Below, piece after piece: positions 35,237-44,015 of a stretch of DNA of 64,000 bases (positions are counted from its first letter, which is position 1; the number at the start of each line of letters is the position of its first letter). Both the position numbers and the translations under genes were made by a program. The DNA is from Candidatus Melainabacteria bacterium. GTDB taxonomy: Bacteria > Cyanobacteriota > Vampirovibrionia > Obscuribacterales > Obscuribacteraceae. The notes under the pieces were generated by a model. It was not told the DNA's origin. It saw only the letters and a program-made list of their open reading frames with translations, and did no database searches. The stretch spans positions 124,001-188,000 of the forward strand of contig RXJR01000022.1 of assembly GCA_003963305.1 (NCBI GenBank), given 5' to 3'.

Positions 35237-35644
35237 GTGTCATTCAATCTTTCATCTGCACGCCTGCTGGCGCCAATTTTCATTCTGCACACATTGATCA
35301 CACCAGCCTGGTCGGCGCCAGCTGCCAAATCGAATGCACATGACAAGTCGACTCAGAAGACCGCAATGCCTGTCGTCTACGATTTTTCTACCAGCTATTG
35401 TGTGCCGTGCAAGGTTATCAAGCCTATCTTTGAAGAGGTCGCCAGAGAGTACAAAGGCAGAGTCGATATGCAAGAGATTGATGCAGAGGATGAGAAGAAC
35501 AAGGCCCTCGTCGACAAATATCAAGCCACGGCATTTCCATTGATAGTTTTCGTCGATGCCCACGGCAAAAGAACGGGCGACTTCAATCGGAAAATAACCA
35601 AAAAAGAATTAGTCGACAGAGTGGAAAAATTGCTTGCAAAATAG
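35237..35644 (+). CDS. exported thioredoxin-fold protein
   Basis: Thiol-disulfide exchange protein outside the cytoplasm. From GTG 35237 a signal peptide is seen (ARLLAPIFILHTLITPAWSA). The thioredoxin domain then runs from about 45 to the end, with active site CVPC (in SYCVPCKVIKP) and the cis-Pro loop TAFPLIVFVD. GAGGG lies about nine bases ahead of the GTG. An ATG at 35168 would give 23 more residues before the signal peptide and has no ribosome-binding site. 34 bases separate it from tmk. Role (oxidant, reductant or cytochrome maturation) cannot be told. Confidence 0.85.
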   Translation: MSFNLSSARLLAPIFILHTLITPAWSAPAAKSNAHDKSTQKTAMPVVYDFSTSYCVPCKVIKPIFEEVAREYKGRVDMQEIDAEDEKNKALVDKYQATAFPLIVFVDAHGKRTGDFNRKITKKELVDRVEKLLAK

Positions 35645-35678
35645 CTTATCCTGAGCATGATACAGCTCGGAAAATAAG

Positions 35679-36329
35679 ATGCCTGAAACATATACCGGTA
35701 CGTTTGTCACACTTGAAGGTCCAGAAGGGGCGGGCAAAACCACCCAGTTGAAGCAGTTGTCGAAACAACTGGACGTGCTGGGAATTGACCACATCGTCAC
35801 TCGAGATCCAGGCGGCACGCCGCTTGGACGGCAGATTCGGCGCATTCTCTTGAATCCTGAAAATCCAGTCAATCCGATGTCCGAGCTTCTGCTATACCAG
35901 GCAGACCGAGCCCAACACGTAGGCGAAGTGATCATGCCGGCCCTGAAAGAAGGGAAGCTTGTTCTCTGCGACCGATACACTGATTCCACAATGGCGTATC
36001 AAGGGTATGCTCGCGGCATCGACTTCGAAATCATCGAGGATTTGAACAAAGTGGCCACAGGCGGCTTGCGCCCCTATCTGACAATCCTCTTCGATCTGGA
36101 GAGCAGTGAAGGTTTATCGAGATTGCATCCCGGCGGACACGATCGTCTCGAGCGAGAAGCAATAGAATTTCACCACAAGGTGCGCGACGGCTACCATGAA
36201 TTAGCCAAGAAAGAGCCTCAGCGCTGGAAAACCATCGACGCAAGCAAACCGATGACCACCGTTCAAACCGAGCTGCGCAGGGTGTTGAGCGAACAGTTGG
36301 CAGGCAAGTTCGATCTGGGCGATCTCTAA
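35679..36329 (+). CDS. tmk: thymidylate kinase
   Basis: Phosphorylates dTMP to dTDP. P-loop GPEGAGKTTQ near residues 14-23, DPGGTPLGRQIR (the DR/DP loop in place of the usual EPGGT), LLYQADRAQH and CDRYTDSTMAYQGYARG (near 97-112) are the family signature; the Arg-rich lid follows (HDRLEREAIEFH). Length (216) is normal. ATG at 35679 has a weak GGAAAA upstream. Follows the thioredoxin-like gene on the same strand, probably co-transcribed. Confidence 0.96.
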   Translation: MPETYTGTFVTLEGPEGAGKTTQLKQLSKQLDVLGIDHIVTRDPGGTPLGRQIRRILLNPENPVNPMSELLLYQADRAQHVGEVIMPALKEGKLVLCDRYTDSTMAYQGYARGIDFEIIEDLNKVATGGLRPYLTILFDLESSEGLSRLHPGGHDRLEREAIEFHHKVRDGYHELAKKEPQRWKTIDASKPMTTVQTELRRVLSEQLAGKFDLGDL

Positions 36330-36331
36330 TC

Positions 36332-36351
36332 AAGCATCACCAGTGGTGCTT
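36332..36351. terminator. possible bidirectional hairpin between convergent genes
   Basis: AAGCATC and GGTGCTT pair (one G-T wobble) around a 6-base loop, two bases after the tmk stop and just before the end of the convergent gene at 36356. No clear T-run, so the terminator call is tentative. Confidence 0.4.
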
Positions 36352-36355
36352 AGTG

Positions 36356-37075
36356 TTAAGGCTTGACGCGCTGAGCTATTTCGCCGCCTAACGAATCGAC
36401 GTCCGCGCGAATACTGGCTTCTTGCGATGCATCAAGAGTGCCTCCGGCCGCGTTTCGCAAGCTTCGTTCTTTCGAAAGCAAATCAAGACAACGCTGTTTC
36501 AGATGAGTAAAGTCAACTTCTGAAATCTTCCCGGCAGCCTTCTGCTCGTCCAAATACTTCAATGTGTCTGAAAAAATTGTTGAAAGCGGCGGTTGAGCGG
36601 GTTGCGGTGTAGTCGAGCCGCTATTGATGATTACGATTGGTGCCGTGTAGCTGGTTCCATAGCCATAAGTCCAGGGATAGTAGTATCCCGATGGAGCTTT
36701 CCAGAAGTTGAGATTACGCCCGTTGGTGCTTAAGCCAAAAAATCCGTTACCAATTGACACCGGCGCACCGAAAGAATTGATTGGAACACCGTTGTAAGCG
36801 TATGGGCTGCCGAAACGGTTGACCCAGGGATTATATCCATAACCACCGGCTGGATTGAAGAGTGGGTTTGACCCGTATGGGCTTCCCGCATAAGGGTTTC
36901 CATAGGGATAGCTGCCATAGCCGTACGGATTGCCGTATACGTAGGGGCTGGCTGGGATGAGATTGCTTCCGTTAGGACCATTACCAACGTAGGGACTGAA
37001 TGATCTTTGCACCTGAGCCATGGCCGGACTCAAGGTGAGACCTGCCGTCACAAGAGCCAAAATTAAGCGTTTCAT
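36356..37075 (-). CDS. exported Gly/Tyr/Pro/Asn-repeat protein
   Basis: 239 residues. Signal peptide MKRLILALVTAGLTLSPAMA, then a low-complexity region (about 25-140) of irregular PYGNPYGYG-type repeats rich in Gly, Tyr, Pro and Asn. A C-terminal helical domain (about 170-239, FSDTLKYLDEQKAAGKISE... ending AQRVKP) resembles a SHOCT-like or short coiled segment. ATG 37075 (second Met) is favoured because AGG lies eight bases upstream, but only two from the first ATG at 37081. Tyr/Gly-rich exported repeats suggest a surface or matrix protein; function unknown. Confidence 0.72.
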   Translation of the reverse strand: MKRLILALVTAGLTLSPAMAQVQRSFSPYVGNGPNGSNLIPASPYVYGNPYGYGSYPYGNPYAGSPYGSNPLFNPAGGYGYNPWVNRFGSPYAYNGVPINSFGAPVSIGNGFFGLSTNGRNLNFWKAPSGYYYPWTYGYGTSYTAPIVIINSGSTTPQPAQPPLSTIFSDTLKYLDEQKAAGKISEVDFTHLKQRCLDLLSKERSLRNAAGGTLDASQEASIRADVDSLGGEIAQRVKP

Positions 37076-37160
37076 GTTCATTACCTGCGTTGCGCCATTC
37101 CTATAGCTTAGCTACCAGTATATCTTTGAAATTAGGAGCTATGGCTAAAACTATTGACGA

Positions 37161-37532
37161 TCAAAACCACTGAAAGTTCATTTCTTCAGCGGAAAGGTGC
37201 ACACAAATAAGGCTCCAGAAACAAATGAAGCCCATAGAATTGATGCTAAAGACGCCAGTAGACGGCAGATGACCTTGAAGCGCCAGTGAGATTAAACCTG
37301 GAACCAGCAAAACGGCGCAGAATATCGACAACCTTTTCCCAACGGAGATAAACGGCTTACCAATTTTCGGGCGGCTCTTCAAAAGCACTACTCCAAGCAC
37401 AGCAAAAATAACTGCTATGGCTAATCCATGCAAAGCCGCGTCAAAGAATACATGGCAAACGACTGCCTGAAAGGCCTGACCGATCATTTCAATCGTCTGA
37501 TGTAAATTGAAACCTTCGCTAATTCTGTCCAT
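37161..37532 (-). CDS. small three-TM membrane protein
   Basis: 123 residues with hydrophobic helices at about 32-50 (GLAIAVIFAVLGVVLL), 68-85 (LSIFCAVLLVPGLISLAL) and 95-112 (INSMGFICFWSLICVHL). Basic residues between helices 1 and 2 (KSRPKIGKP, GKR) would face the cytoplasm. No family recognised. ATG at 37532 lacks a strong ribosome-binding site. It stands alone between two unrelated secreted-protein genes. Confidence 0.55.
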   Translation of the reverse strand: MDRISEGFNLHQTIEMIGQAFQAVVCHVFFDAALHGLAIAVIFAVLGVVLLKSRPKIGKPFISVGKRLSIFCAVLLVPGLISLALQGHLPSTGVFSINSMGFICFWSLICVHLSAEEMNFQWF

Positions 37533-37620
37533 CAGTTGAACTCACTAAACAATTACGGCAAATGATAGCGCAAAAGGGCAGCCGGTTAGCCATTTTGAAG
37601 TTTTACTCACAAAGAATCTA

Positions 37621-38928
37621 TTACTGAGTGCGGATAGAATCAGCGTTCTTTTCGCTCAAGGCACGTCCGATGTTAATGTATGCTTGCGCCAGGTTCGGAT
37701 TTAAGTCAATCGCTTTACGCCACTGTTCAATAGCATCGTCGCGGCAATCCAACTTCATTAAGGCAAGACCCAGATTGTTGTAAGCATAGGCGTCGTTGGG
37801 TGAAAGCTTGAGACATTGCGTGAACTGATCTCGGGCATCTTTATAACGCCCAGACTGGTAAAGTGCCGTGCCGAGGTTGTAGCGGGCTTCAGGATAATTA
37901 GGTTTACGCGCCAGCGCGTCATTCCACGTCGACATTGCGTCTTCTACATGATTCAAGTGGTAAAGAGCAATACCAAGGTTATTGCGCGCCTGTGGAAAGT
38001 TAGGATCAAGTTCTAGAGCGCGTTTCAGAGCGAACTGAGCCTCCGGGAAATGTTGAGTTTTCAAAAGCAAAACACCCAGTTGATTAATCGCTTCTACATT
38101 TTTCGGATTGCGATTTACTACGTCATCAACCATCTTTTTCGCCTTGACCAGATTTCCGGTTTGCTTGTATGCCCGCACCATATCCAGCTTAAGCTCATCT
38201 GAATGATCGCCCAGGCGCTCTGCAGTTTCATACTCTCTCAAAGCCTCGTCGCTTCTTCCCAGGGCAACGAGGGCATCACCGAAATCACGATAATAAACCG
38301 GGTTATCAGACTTGTACTTGAGCGCTTCTTCAAACTCGGTGACTGCACTGCTGTTGTTGCCCTGCACACTGAGCAAGTGAGCCAGGTTATAGTGGGCTTC
38401 TGGATACTCGGGACGCAATCTCAGAGCGGCATAAAAGCTCTTCATCGCCTCCTGCAGATCGCCTTTGGCCATGAGCGCGGTAGCAAGATTATTGTGAAGT
38501 TCAGCCTTAAGTGGCTCGGTTTCCAGGGCTGTCTTAAAATTTGAGATAGCCTGATCGAGCTGCCCTTGCCGCTTCAAGCAAACTGCCAGATTATTTCTTG
38601 CCACCACATTTTCCGGCTGCCGGGCAAGAACTTCCTTGAATTGTTTAACAGCTTCGTCAAGAAATCCATTCTGAGCAGATGCCAGACCGTCGGCTAGCAG
38701 TTGCTCGGAGGGCACAGAAGCGTAAGACTGCAGATGAATTTCAGGCACAGGAGCACCAGTCAAGTCGGACCCGAAGCCACCTTCAAGTGGAGTCAGCGTG
38801 TGCACAACCGAGACAGCACCGGTATCTCCGTCGCTGCGCAAAGTGTCCTGCGCCAGGGCAGCACTGCTGGAAGCACCGAAGGCGCAGATGGTCAACAAAA
38901 ACAATTTGCTCACAACTGTCTGTTTCAC
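37621..38928 (-). CDS. exported TPR-repeat protein
   Basis: 435 residues. Signal peptide (VSKLFLLTICAFGASSSAALA, cleavage near AQD), then a spacer to about 75 and about ten consecutive TPR units to the C-terminus (repeated motif ARNNLAVCLKRQGQLDQAI, AHNNLATALMAKGDLQEAM, AYNNLGLALMKLDCRDDAI). The NNLG and YNLG consensus is close to O-GlcNAc-transferase/PilF-like TPRs, but no catalytic domain is present. Probably a periplasmic scaffold. GTG at 38928 is the first start; another GTG lies five codons in. Confidence 0.85.
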   Translation of the reverse strand: MKQTVVSKLFLLTICAFGASSSAALAQDTLRSDGDTGAVSVVHTLTPLEGGFGSDLTGAPVPEIHLQSYASVPSEQLLADGLASAQNGFLDEAVKQFKEVLARQPENVVARNNLAVCLKRQGQLDQAISNFKTALETEPLKAELHNNLATALMAKGDLQEAMKSFYAALRLRPEYPEAHYNLAHLLSVQGNNSSAVTEFEEALKYKSDNPVYYRDFGDALVALGRSDEALREYETAERLGDHSDELKLDMVRAYKQTGNLVKAKKMVDDVVNRNPKNVEAINQLGVLLLKTQHFPEAQFALKRALELDPNFPQARNNLGIALYHLNHVEDAMSTWNDALARKPNYPEARYNLGTALYQSGRYKDARDQFTQCLKLSPNDAYAYNNLGLALMKLDCRDDAIEQWRKAIDLNPNLAQAYINIGRALSEKNADSIRTQ

Positions 38929-39039
38929 AAGCTAAAAACGAACCCCGGTGGCAATTCTTTAAGCAGTAATAGCCATCAAGTATTCCAGTCACCAGGTTTC
39001 TTGTAAACTCTGTTATGTATCTGGTACATAGGAAAAGTC

Positions 39040-39483
39040 ATGCGAAATTTGTCAACAATGCTTGGTTTTGTCGCCTTATCGTCGGTTGCGGTTCTGGCTT
39101 TTGGAGTTCCGACGCATGCCGAGAAACCGTCTGCGGCACCATCGACAGATGCCTTTGCAAAGATGGATCGAGCCCAGACCCTTGTCTACAATCTCAACCA
39201 CGTTGCCAATTCGACGGGATTCTACTTGCTGCAAGATATCAGGGGCATCGATACGATGGACCACGATCTGACCAAAGCCCTCAGGCAGGTTCAGGAAGTA
39301 GATAAAACATTCAACCGACTGCGCGGCAATCCAGACAATCGAAGTATGCAAGCAGTATCGATCAAGATTGAAAAGGCATTGAACAGCCGCGCCATTTTCG
39401 AAGAAGACCTGAAAGATGCTTACATAACGCTCAAATCGGCAATAGAAGAAACTTTAGTCAGCGACACAGGCAAGAAGAAATAA
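39040..39483 (+). CDS. small exported helical protein
   Basis: 147 residues. Signal peptide (STMLGFVALSSVAVLAFG, cleavage near THAEK), then a hydrophilic, mostly helical domain (about 40-140) with regular hydrophobic spacing (TLVYNLNHVANSTGFYLLQDI, KALRQVQEVDKTFNRLRG). ATG at 39040 with AGGA seven bases upstream. I do not recognise a family. It diverges from the exported TPR protein gene; the 111-base spacer should carry both promoters. Confidence 0.68.
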   Translation: MRNLSTMLGFVALSSVAVLAFGVPTHAEKPSAAPSTDAFAKMDRAQTLVYNLNHVANSTGFYLLQDIRGIDTMDHDLTKALRQVQEVDKTFNRLRGNPDNRSMQAVSIKIEKALNSRAIFEEDLKDAYITLKSAIEETLVSDTGKKK

Positions 39484-39589
39484 ACGAGACGCGGGCGTCG
39501 TCACATTGATGTAACGCTGCCGTTTTATTGTCAAGAAACTTACCAGTCATACGTACCAGCTCGCTTAGTCGCGCCGGTCAGGAGCGCTT

Positions 39590-39901
39590 GTGAACGCCAA
39601 TTTGCCACTTAAAGATTTCAGCTACGCCACAGCAGAAAGCATCCTGCTGCGCACGTTGGAAGACTCGTTACCAGATCTCTGGATAGTAGAAGAGTTGGAC
39701 ATCCGCGATGCCGTTCCGGATGAGGATTTCATGCTCGAATGGCACTATCCAGGCAAGTGCAATGTTCAGGGACTGGTGCCGGACGTAGACTTGACTGAGG
39801 TGACACGCCCACTCCAGGATTTGTCCACCCAGGTTCCACGTCGGCAGCTGGTAGCTCGGGGAATTCTATCAGGCGGACGCACAATCAAGTCAGATTACTG
39901 A
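39590..39901 (+). CDS. small soluble protein of unknown function
   Basis: 103 residues, acidic first half (SLPDLWIVEELDIRDAVPDEDF) and a more basic second half. No signal peptide, membrane helix or known motif. GTG at 39590 is supported by AGGAG five bases upstream, a good ribosome-binding site. It lies between the small exported protein and the first membrane histidine kinase, all on the plus strand, but is 109 bases from the latter. Confidence 0.6.
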   Translation: MNANLPLKDFSYATAESILLRTLEDSLPDLWIVEELDIRDAVPDEDFMLEWHYPGKCNVQGLVPDVDLTEVTRPLQDLSTQVPRRQLVARGILSGGRTIKSDY

Positions 39902-40010
39902 ACCCAAAGTGATCAGCGCCCTGCCGGGCAGAGCATAGACTCGCCTATGGCTATAAGCAATCGTCTTTGCCCGTTGCTGTGGTATCGTTTCAGCTATCGG
40001 CGACAGTCAA

Positions 40011-41837
40011 ATGGCACGGATGCTCAATCTCTCCATCTCAAAGCGAATGATTCTGTTCATCACAGTGCCGCTCGTGATTGAAAGTATTTTCTTTGGCGTT
40101 CTCCTGCAGCAGTTCCAAAATCTTCAACAGGAGTTGAAGAAAGAAGCTGAAGCGGTCGACACACTTGTTCTCGTCAACCGCATTTTCGTTGGTGCCATGA
40201 GTGGTGCCGGCAACTTATTTTCATCAACAGCTTTCCGCCAGCCTAAGTTATACGAACAGGCGATGAAAGACTTCGATGAAGTCGACAGGCACATTCTCGA
40301 GTTAAAACGAATCGCACCGGCAGATGGCGAAAGCGCCACCAGCGGCTTTGTCAAAATCATCGAGCAAGCCAAACAGATGTTCGAAGATACTGCCACCGAT
40401 GCTCATGAAGACGAATTCAGAGTAGAAAATTTCAAGATGGCCGGCAAAGCCAAGAGCTTTCTCAAGCGCCTACAGGTTGCGGGGTTGAGGGTGATCGAGG
40501 AGAAAACCCGGTATCGCGATGAAGTACGCGAAAACACTCAGTTAATTAGAGGAAAGATTGAACTCATCATTCAAACTGGAATCGCAATCAATTTCGTATT
40601 CGCCATAATCGCCATAATTGCTTTCGGCATGACTCTCGGTAAACGCTTCCGCGTCGTCTTTGACAACACCATGCGCATTGCCGCCAATCAGCCGCTCAAC
40701 CCGCCACTGAAAGGTGGAGACGAGCTTTCAAGATTAGATCACATCATCCATCAAATGGATGAGGAGTTGCAAGTCACCCGCCTGCGCGAACGTGCCATCA
40801 TCGACAATACCGCTGAAATCATTTGCTCCCTCGACCAATCTTGCCGGGTAGTTGAAGTGAACTCCGCTGTTCAGAAGCGTTTGGGGTACCCTGAGGAAGA
40901 TTTCCGCGGCAGCATCTTTCAATCACACGTGGTCACCGAGCAACGTCAAATTGCTTATGATTCCCTGCAAAAATCCAGAAATGCCGGCAAGGAGTATTCA
41001 TTCGAAACGCAGCTGGTGACCCGAGACGGTGGCGTGCGCGATGTAGAAGTGACTGCCCAGTGGTCGGAAACAAACCAGGGCATCTTTTGTATTCTGCGCG
41101 ATATCACGGCACGAAAGGAGTCAGAGCGTTTGAAGGCGGAGGTAATCGCCATGGTCAGTCACGACCTGCGTGCTCCACTGACCTCGATTGGAATGTCACT
41201 CGATATGATCGTGGACGGAATTTTCGGCGAGATAAACGATCGCGGCATGAAGGTAGCATCAGCTGCGCAACAGTCAGTCACCAGCCTGATTGCCATGATT
41301 AACGACCTGCTCGATATCGAACGGGCGGAATCAACAGGCGTGCAACTTTATTATGAAGAAACTGATTGTGCGAAAGTAGTGGCGCGTGCACTCGAGGTTG
41401 TGAAGCCAGAAGCAGACAGTAAAAAGATTGCGCTGGCGGAAAACAGCGTTTCGCAAGATTGCAAGTTCGACGTCGAAAGAATAAATCGTGTTCTGGTCAA
41501 TCTGCTCAACAACGCAATAAAGTTCTCTCCCAGTGGCAGCAAAATTACAGTCTCATGCAACAGAATCGGCGACAAGCTTGAATTCTCAGTGAGCGACCAG
41601 GGTGCAGGTATTCCCGAAGATAAGATCGACTCAGTCTTTGAAAAATTTCGCCAGGTTGGAACAGGCTCCGAAGGCGAGAAGAAGGGAAGCGGTCTGGGGC
41701 TTGCAATCTGCAAAACGATGGTGGAGGCTCACGGCGGCAATATCGGCGTCAAAAGCGTGCTTGGTCAGGGCAGCACTTTCTGGTTTACGGTGCCGGTCAA
41801 TCCGCCTCTCAATCCGTCATCACAATCGGCAGGATAA
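40011..41837 (+). CDS. membrane PAS-domain sensor histidine kinase (copy 1)
   Basis: 608 residues. TM1 about 14-34, an extracytoplasmic helical sensor to about 185 (CHASE3-like length), TM2 about 188-212, a short HAMP-like linker, a PAS domain (about 262-375, from RAIIDNTAEIICSLDQ to GIFCILRDIT), HisKA with His384 (MVSHDLRAP) and HATPase (NLLNNAIKF, DQGAGIP, GSGLGLAI). ATG at 40011. Its last 29 bases overlap the end of the convergent GH43 gene. It is a paralogue of the kinase at 45540-47408, with the phospho-His at the same residue number. No response regulator is adjacent. Confidence 0.9.
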   Translation: MARMLNLSISKRMILFITVPLVIESIFFGVLLQQFQNLQQELKKEAEAVDTLVLVNRIFVGAMSGAGNLFSSTAFRQPKLYEQAMKDFDEVDRHILELKRIAPADGESATSGFVKIIEQAKQMFEDTATDAHEDEFRVENFKMAGKAKSFLKRLQVAGLRVIEEKTRYRDEVRENTQLIRGKIELIIQTGIAINFVFAIIAIIAFGMTLGKRFRVVFDNTMRIAANQPLNPPLKGGDELSRLDHIIHQMDEELQVTRLRERAIIDNTAEIICSLDQSCRVVEVNSAVQKRLGYPEEDFRGSIFQSHVVTEQRQIAYDSLQKSRNAGKEYSFETQLVTRDGGVRDVEVTAQWSETNQGIFCILRDITARKESERLKAEVIAMVSHDLRAPLTSIGMSLDMIVDGIFGEINDRGMKVASAAQQSVTSLIAMINDLLDIERAESTGVQLYYEETDCAKVVARALEVVKPEADSKKIALAENSVSQDCKFDVERINRVLVNLLNNAIKFSPSGSKITVSCNRIGDKLEFSVSDQGAGIPEDKIDSVFEKFRQVGTGSEGEKKGSGLGLAICKTMVEAHGGNIGVKSVLGQGSTFWFTVPVNPPLNPSSQSAG

Positions 41838-42762
41838 TGCCGTTGGCGTCGTATTCAACCAGATCTAGAGAAACACTCCTGACAGCAGGCATCTTGCCGC
41901 TTGCAGCTGCATTATTCCAGCGGTGATAAATGACGTACCATTTGCCATTTACTGGATCCTTGGCAAACGAATGATGACCCGGTCCGGCATGCTTCTTGTC
42001 AGTGCGCAATATTTCGCCGCGGTATTGCCACGGACCCGTTGGAGAGCTGGACGTGGCAAAATGGACGCTGTAATCGTCTGAATTCCATTTGCCATGACTG
42101 TAGGAAAGATAATATGTCTTATCCTTGAAGTGCATGAATGGTGCCTCAGTAAACTGTGGCGGTGTGTCAACGGGTATCTCCGATTTGATGCTGACACAAT
42201 CATCGTTGAGTTCGAATACTTTTAGCTTCGCACCAGCACTGCCACCACAATAGAGATAGATTTTCTCGCTAGCAGGATCCTTGAAGACCATCGGATCTAT
42301 TGCTTCAAAGCCCTCTCCACCCGTAATAAGAGGTTTGCCACTATCCACAAATCTGCCGTCGGGTCGATCGCAAACTGCCACTCCGATGCGACTGGGCGTT
42401 GGATTTTGCGGTCCTACCGCATAGTACAAGTAATACTTCTTTCTATGGCTGAAAATGCCAGGCGCCCACAACTCATGAGCAGGTGCACCATCTTTTTCGA
42501 TCCAATCGACGTCTCTGGCTTTGAGGATCGGTCCCAGACGCTTCCACTTGTGCAGATCTGAGGACGTGTAAACGTAAAATTCTTTTTTCGGTTTGTCTTC
42601 TGTAGTCGGATAAATCCAGTATTTGTTGTTCTCTACCAAAATATCCGGATCAGCGCCATCGAAAAGGGGGTTAGCTAGAGCACTCGATGCCAGCGTCACA
42701 AAAGCAGAGGTAAGTGAGAAAGATGCAAGAGCAGTGCGACCTATCGAACGAAGTATCTTCAT
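41809..42762 (-). CDS. exported glycoside hydrolase family 43 protein
   Basis: 317 residues. Signal peptide (ALASFSLTSAFVTLASSALA), then a single five-bladed propeller domain of the GH43 type. The catalytic base is expected in GADPDIL (Asp38/Asp40). The general acid fits the Glu of FTEAPFMHF, and HELWAPGIF and EAIDPMVFKD carry the middle conserved residues. Family members are arabinofuranosidases, xylosidases or galactosidases; which one cannot be told. The ATG overlaps the stop of the upstream phosphatase gene by four bases (ATGA), so the two exported enzymes are co-translated. Confidence 0.87.
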   Translation of the reverse strand: MKILRSIGRTALASFSLTSAFVTLASSALANPLFDGADPDILVENNKYWIYPTTEDKPKKEFYVYTSSDLHKWKRLGPILKARDVDWIEKDGAPAHELWAPGIFSHRKKYYLYYAVGPQNPTPSRIGVAVCDRPDGRFVDSGKPLITGGEGFEAIDPMVFKDPASEKIYLYCGGSAGAKLKVFELNDDCVSIKSEIPVDTPPQFTEAPFMHFKDKTYYLSYSHGKWNSDDYSVHFATSSSPTGPWQYRGEILRTDKKHAGPGHHSFAKDPVNGKWYVIYHRWNNAAASGKMPAVRSVSLDLVEYDANGIILPIVMTD

Positions 42763-43844
42763 TTTGAGATCTCTAAAACATTGGACGACAAATTTGTTTT
42801 TGGTTCGAGAATAGCTTCAAGGTCCTTGATCGTTCCCTCTCCATTTTTGAAACCTGGTGCCTCAACCGGCTTGCCGTTAAAAGTAATGCGCACTTTATAC
42901 TGCGCACCATCTTTAAACAGAGCGAGGTTCAAATCAGAAGAGTAGGGCGGTCTGCGATCGACAGGATCGCGCAAAATACTCATCATCCCTGCGATTGTAG
43001 TATCGTGAGCAGAGAAGAGAACGTATCTCAGCTTGCTCTTCTCTTCAGTCGCAGATTGAAAATAATCGTGGATTACTTTGAGCAACTCATGACTGGTCAG
43101 GTCTCCAATCTCATGGGGCTTAAAACAGGCGGCGAAGATCCATTCCGTTTCATCCACGATTTCCCTGGCGTCGGCATCGGAAAGTCCCTTTGGAATCGAA
43201 ACATTGTGCAACTTGTAAATATTGAGTGCATCGCCCAACCCTCCAACACCGCGCAGGGTGTCAATCTTTCCCCCGGTCAATTGATTCCATCGTTTGAATT
43301 TCGGTTGCAAGTTGTCGACCTTCTGCTTCCATTCTTTTGTAGTGTGGACATACTGTGCAATTGTTGAACTCAACTTGGGATTGAAGTCCATCACGAGCAG
43401 CGAATCTTCATTACGCGGCCTGGTATGAATAGGGATTGGTTGATAAGAAGAAGGAAGTGCCGATTCTCCGCCCACCGATGGACCAGTGCCGACTGGATAT
43501 AAGCCCAGCAAAACACATTCGGCACTCATCAGAGTGCGATCGATGTCGCTTGATCGCACATACATGGTCTCGGGCGAATAGCGCTCGGGCAGCAGATGAT
43601 ACTTACTAATGTATCGCTCGCGAAACTGCTCGCCAAGATGAAACTCTTGCTGCATACCAACCGGCGACAGATGCCCTAGAGGTAAGTTCTCCGTCCATGG
43701 CGCATTCGGAATTGCCTCAATTGGTGCTCTATCGCCGTGCCTGATCACGTCGACTGCAAAGACCATCTGCTCTTCAGCCAGTACTGCATTGCACGTACAC
43801 GTAAACAGCAGAGCCGACAGAAATAATTTCAGTTTCAAGTGCAT
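42759..43844 (-). CDS. exported histidine acid phosphatase (phytase/AppA-like)
   Basis: Phosphomonoesterase of the histidine phosphatase branch 2. Signal peptide from ATG 43844 (HLKLKLFLSALLFTCTCNAVLA). The nucleophile motif RHGDRAP (RHGxRxP) lies near residue 36, the downstream Arg in VRSSDIDRTLMSA, and the proton donor in SAHDTTI (HD). AAGGG six bases upstream supports this start over one seven codons earlier. Substrate may be phytate, sugar phosphates or another organic phosphate. It couples to the GH43 gene, suggesting scavenging of phosphate and sugar from outside. Confidence 0.9.
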   Translation of the reverse strand: MHLKLKLFLSALLFTCTCNAVLAEEQMVFAVDVIRHGDRAPIEAIPNAPWTENLPLGHLSPVGMQQEFHLGEQFRERYISKYHLLPERYSPETMYVRSSDIDRTLMSAECVLLGLYPVGTGPSVGGESALPSSYQPIPIHTRPRNEDSLLVMDFNPKLSSTIAQYVHTTKEWKQKVDNLQPKFKRWNQLTGGKIDTLRGVGGLGDALNIYKLHNVSIPKGLSDADAREIVDETEWIFAACFKPHEIGDLTSHELLKVIHDYFQSATEEKSKLRYVLFSAHDTTIAGMMSILRDPVDRRPPYSSDLNLALFKDGAQYKVRITFNGKPVEAPGFKNGEGTIKDLEAILEPKTNLSSNVLEISK

Positions 43845-44015
43845 GTGTTTCCCTTTAATTGCCACACCGCGAGATAGTGGTTAATCAAACCACATTCACG
43901 CAATCGTTGCGCAATTAAATCAGGAATTCTGCTGAAGTGTCCTCTATCGGGTGGTTCAGTTCAAATAAACTGGACACATACAATGCGTCACCAGACAAGC
44001 TGAACTTATTTCAAT

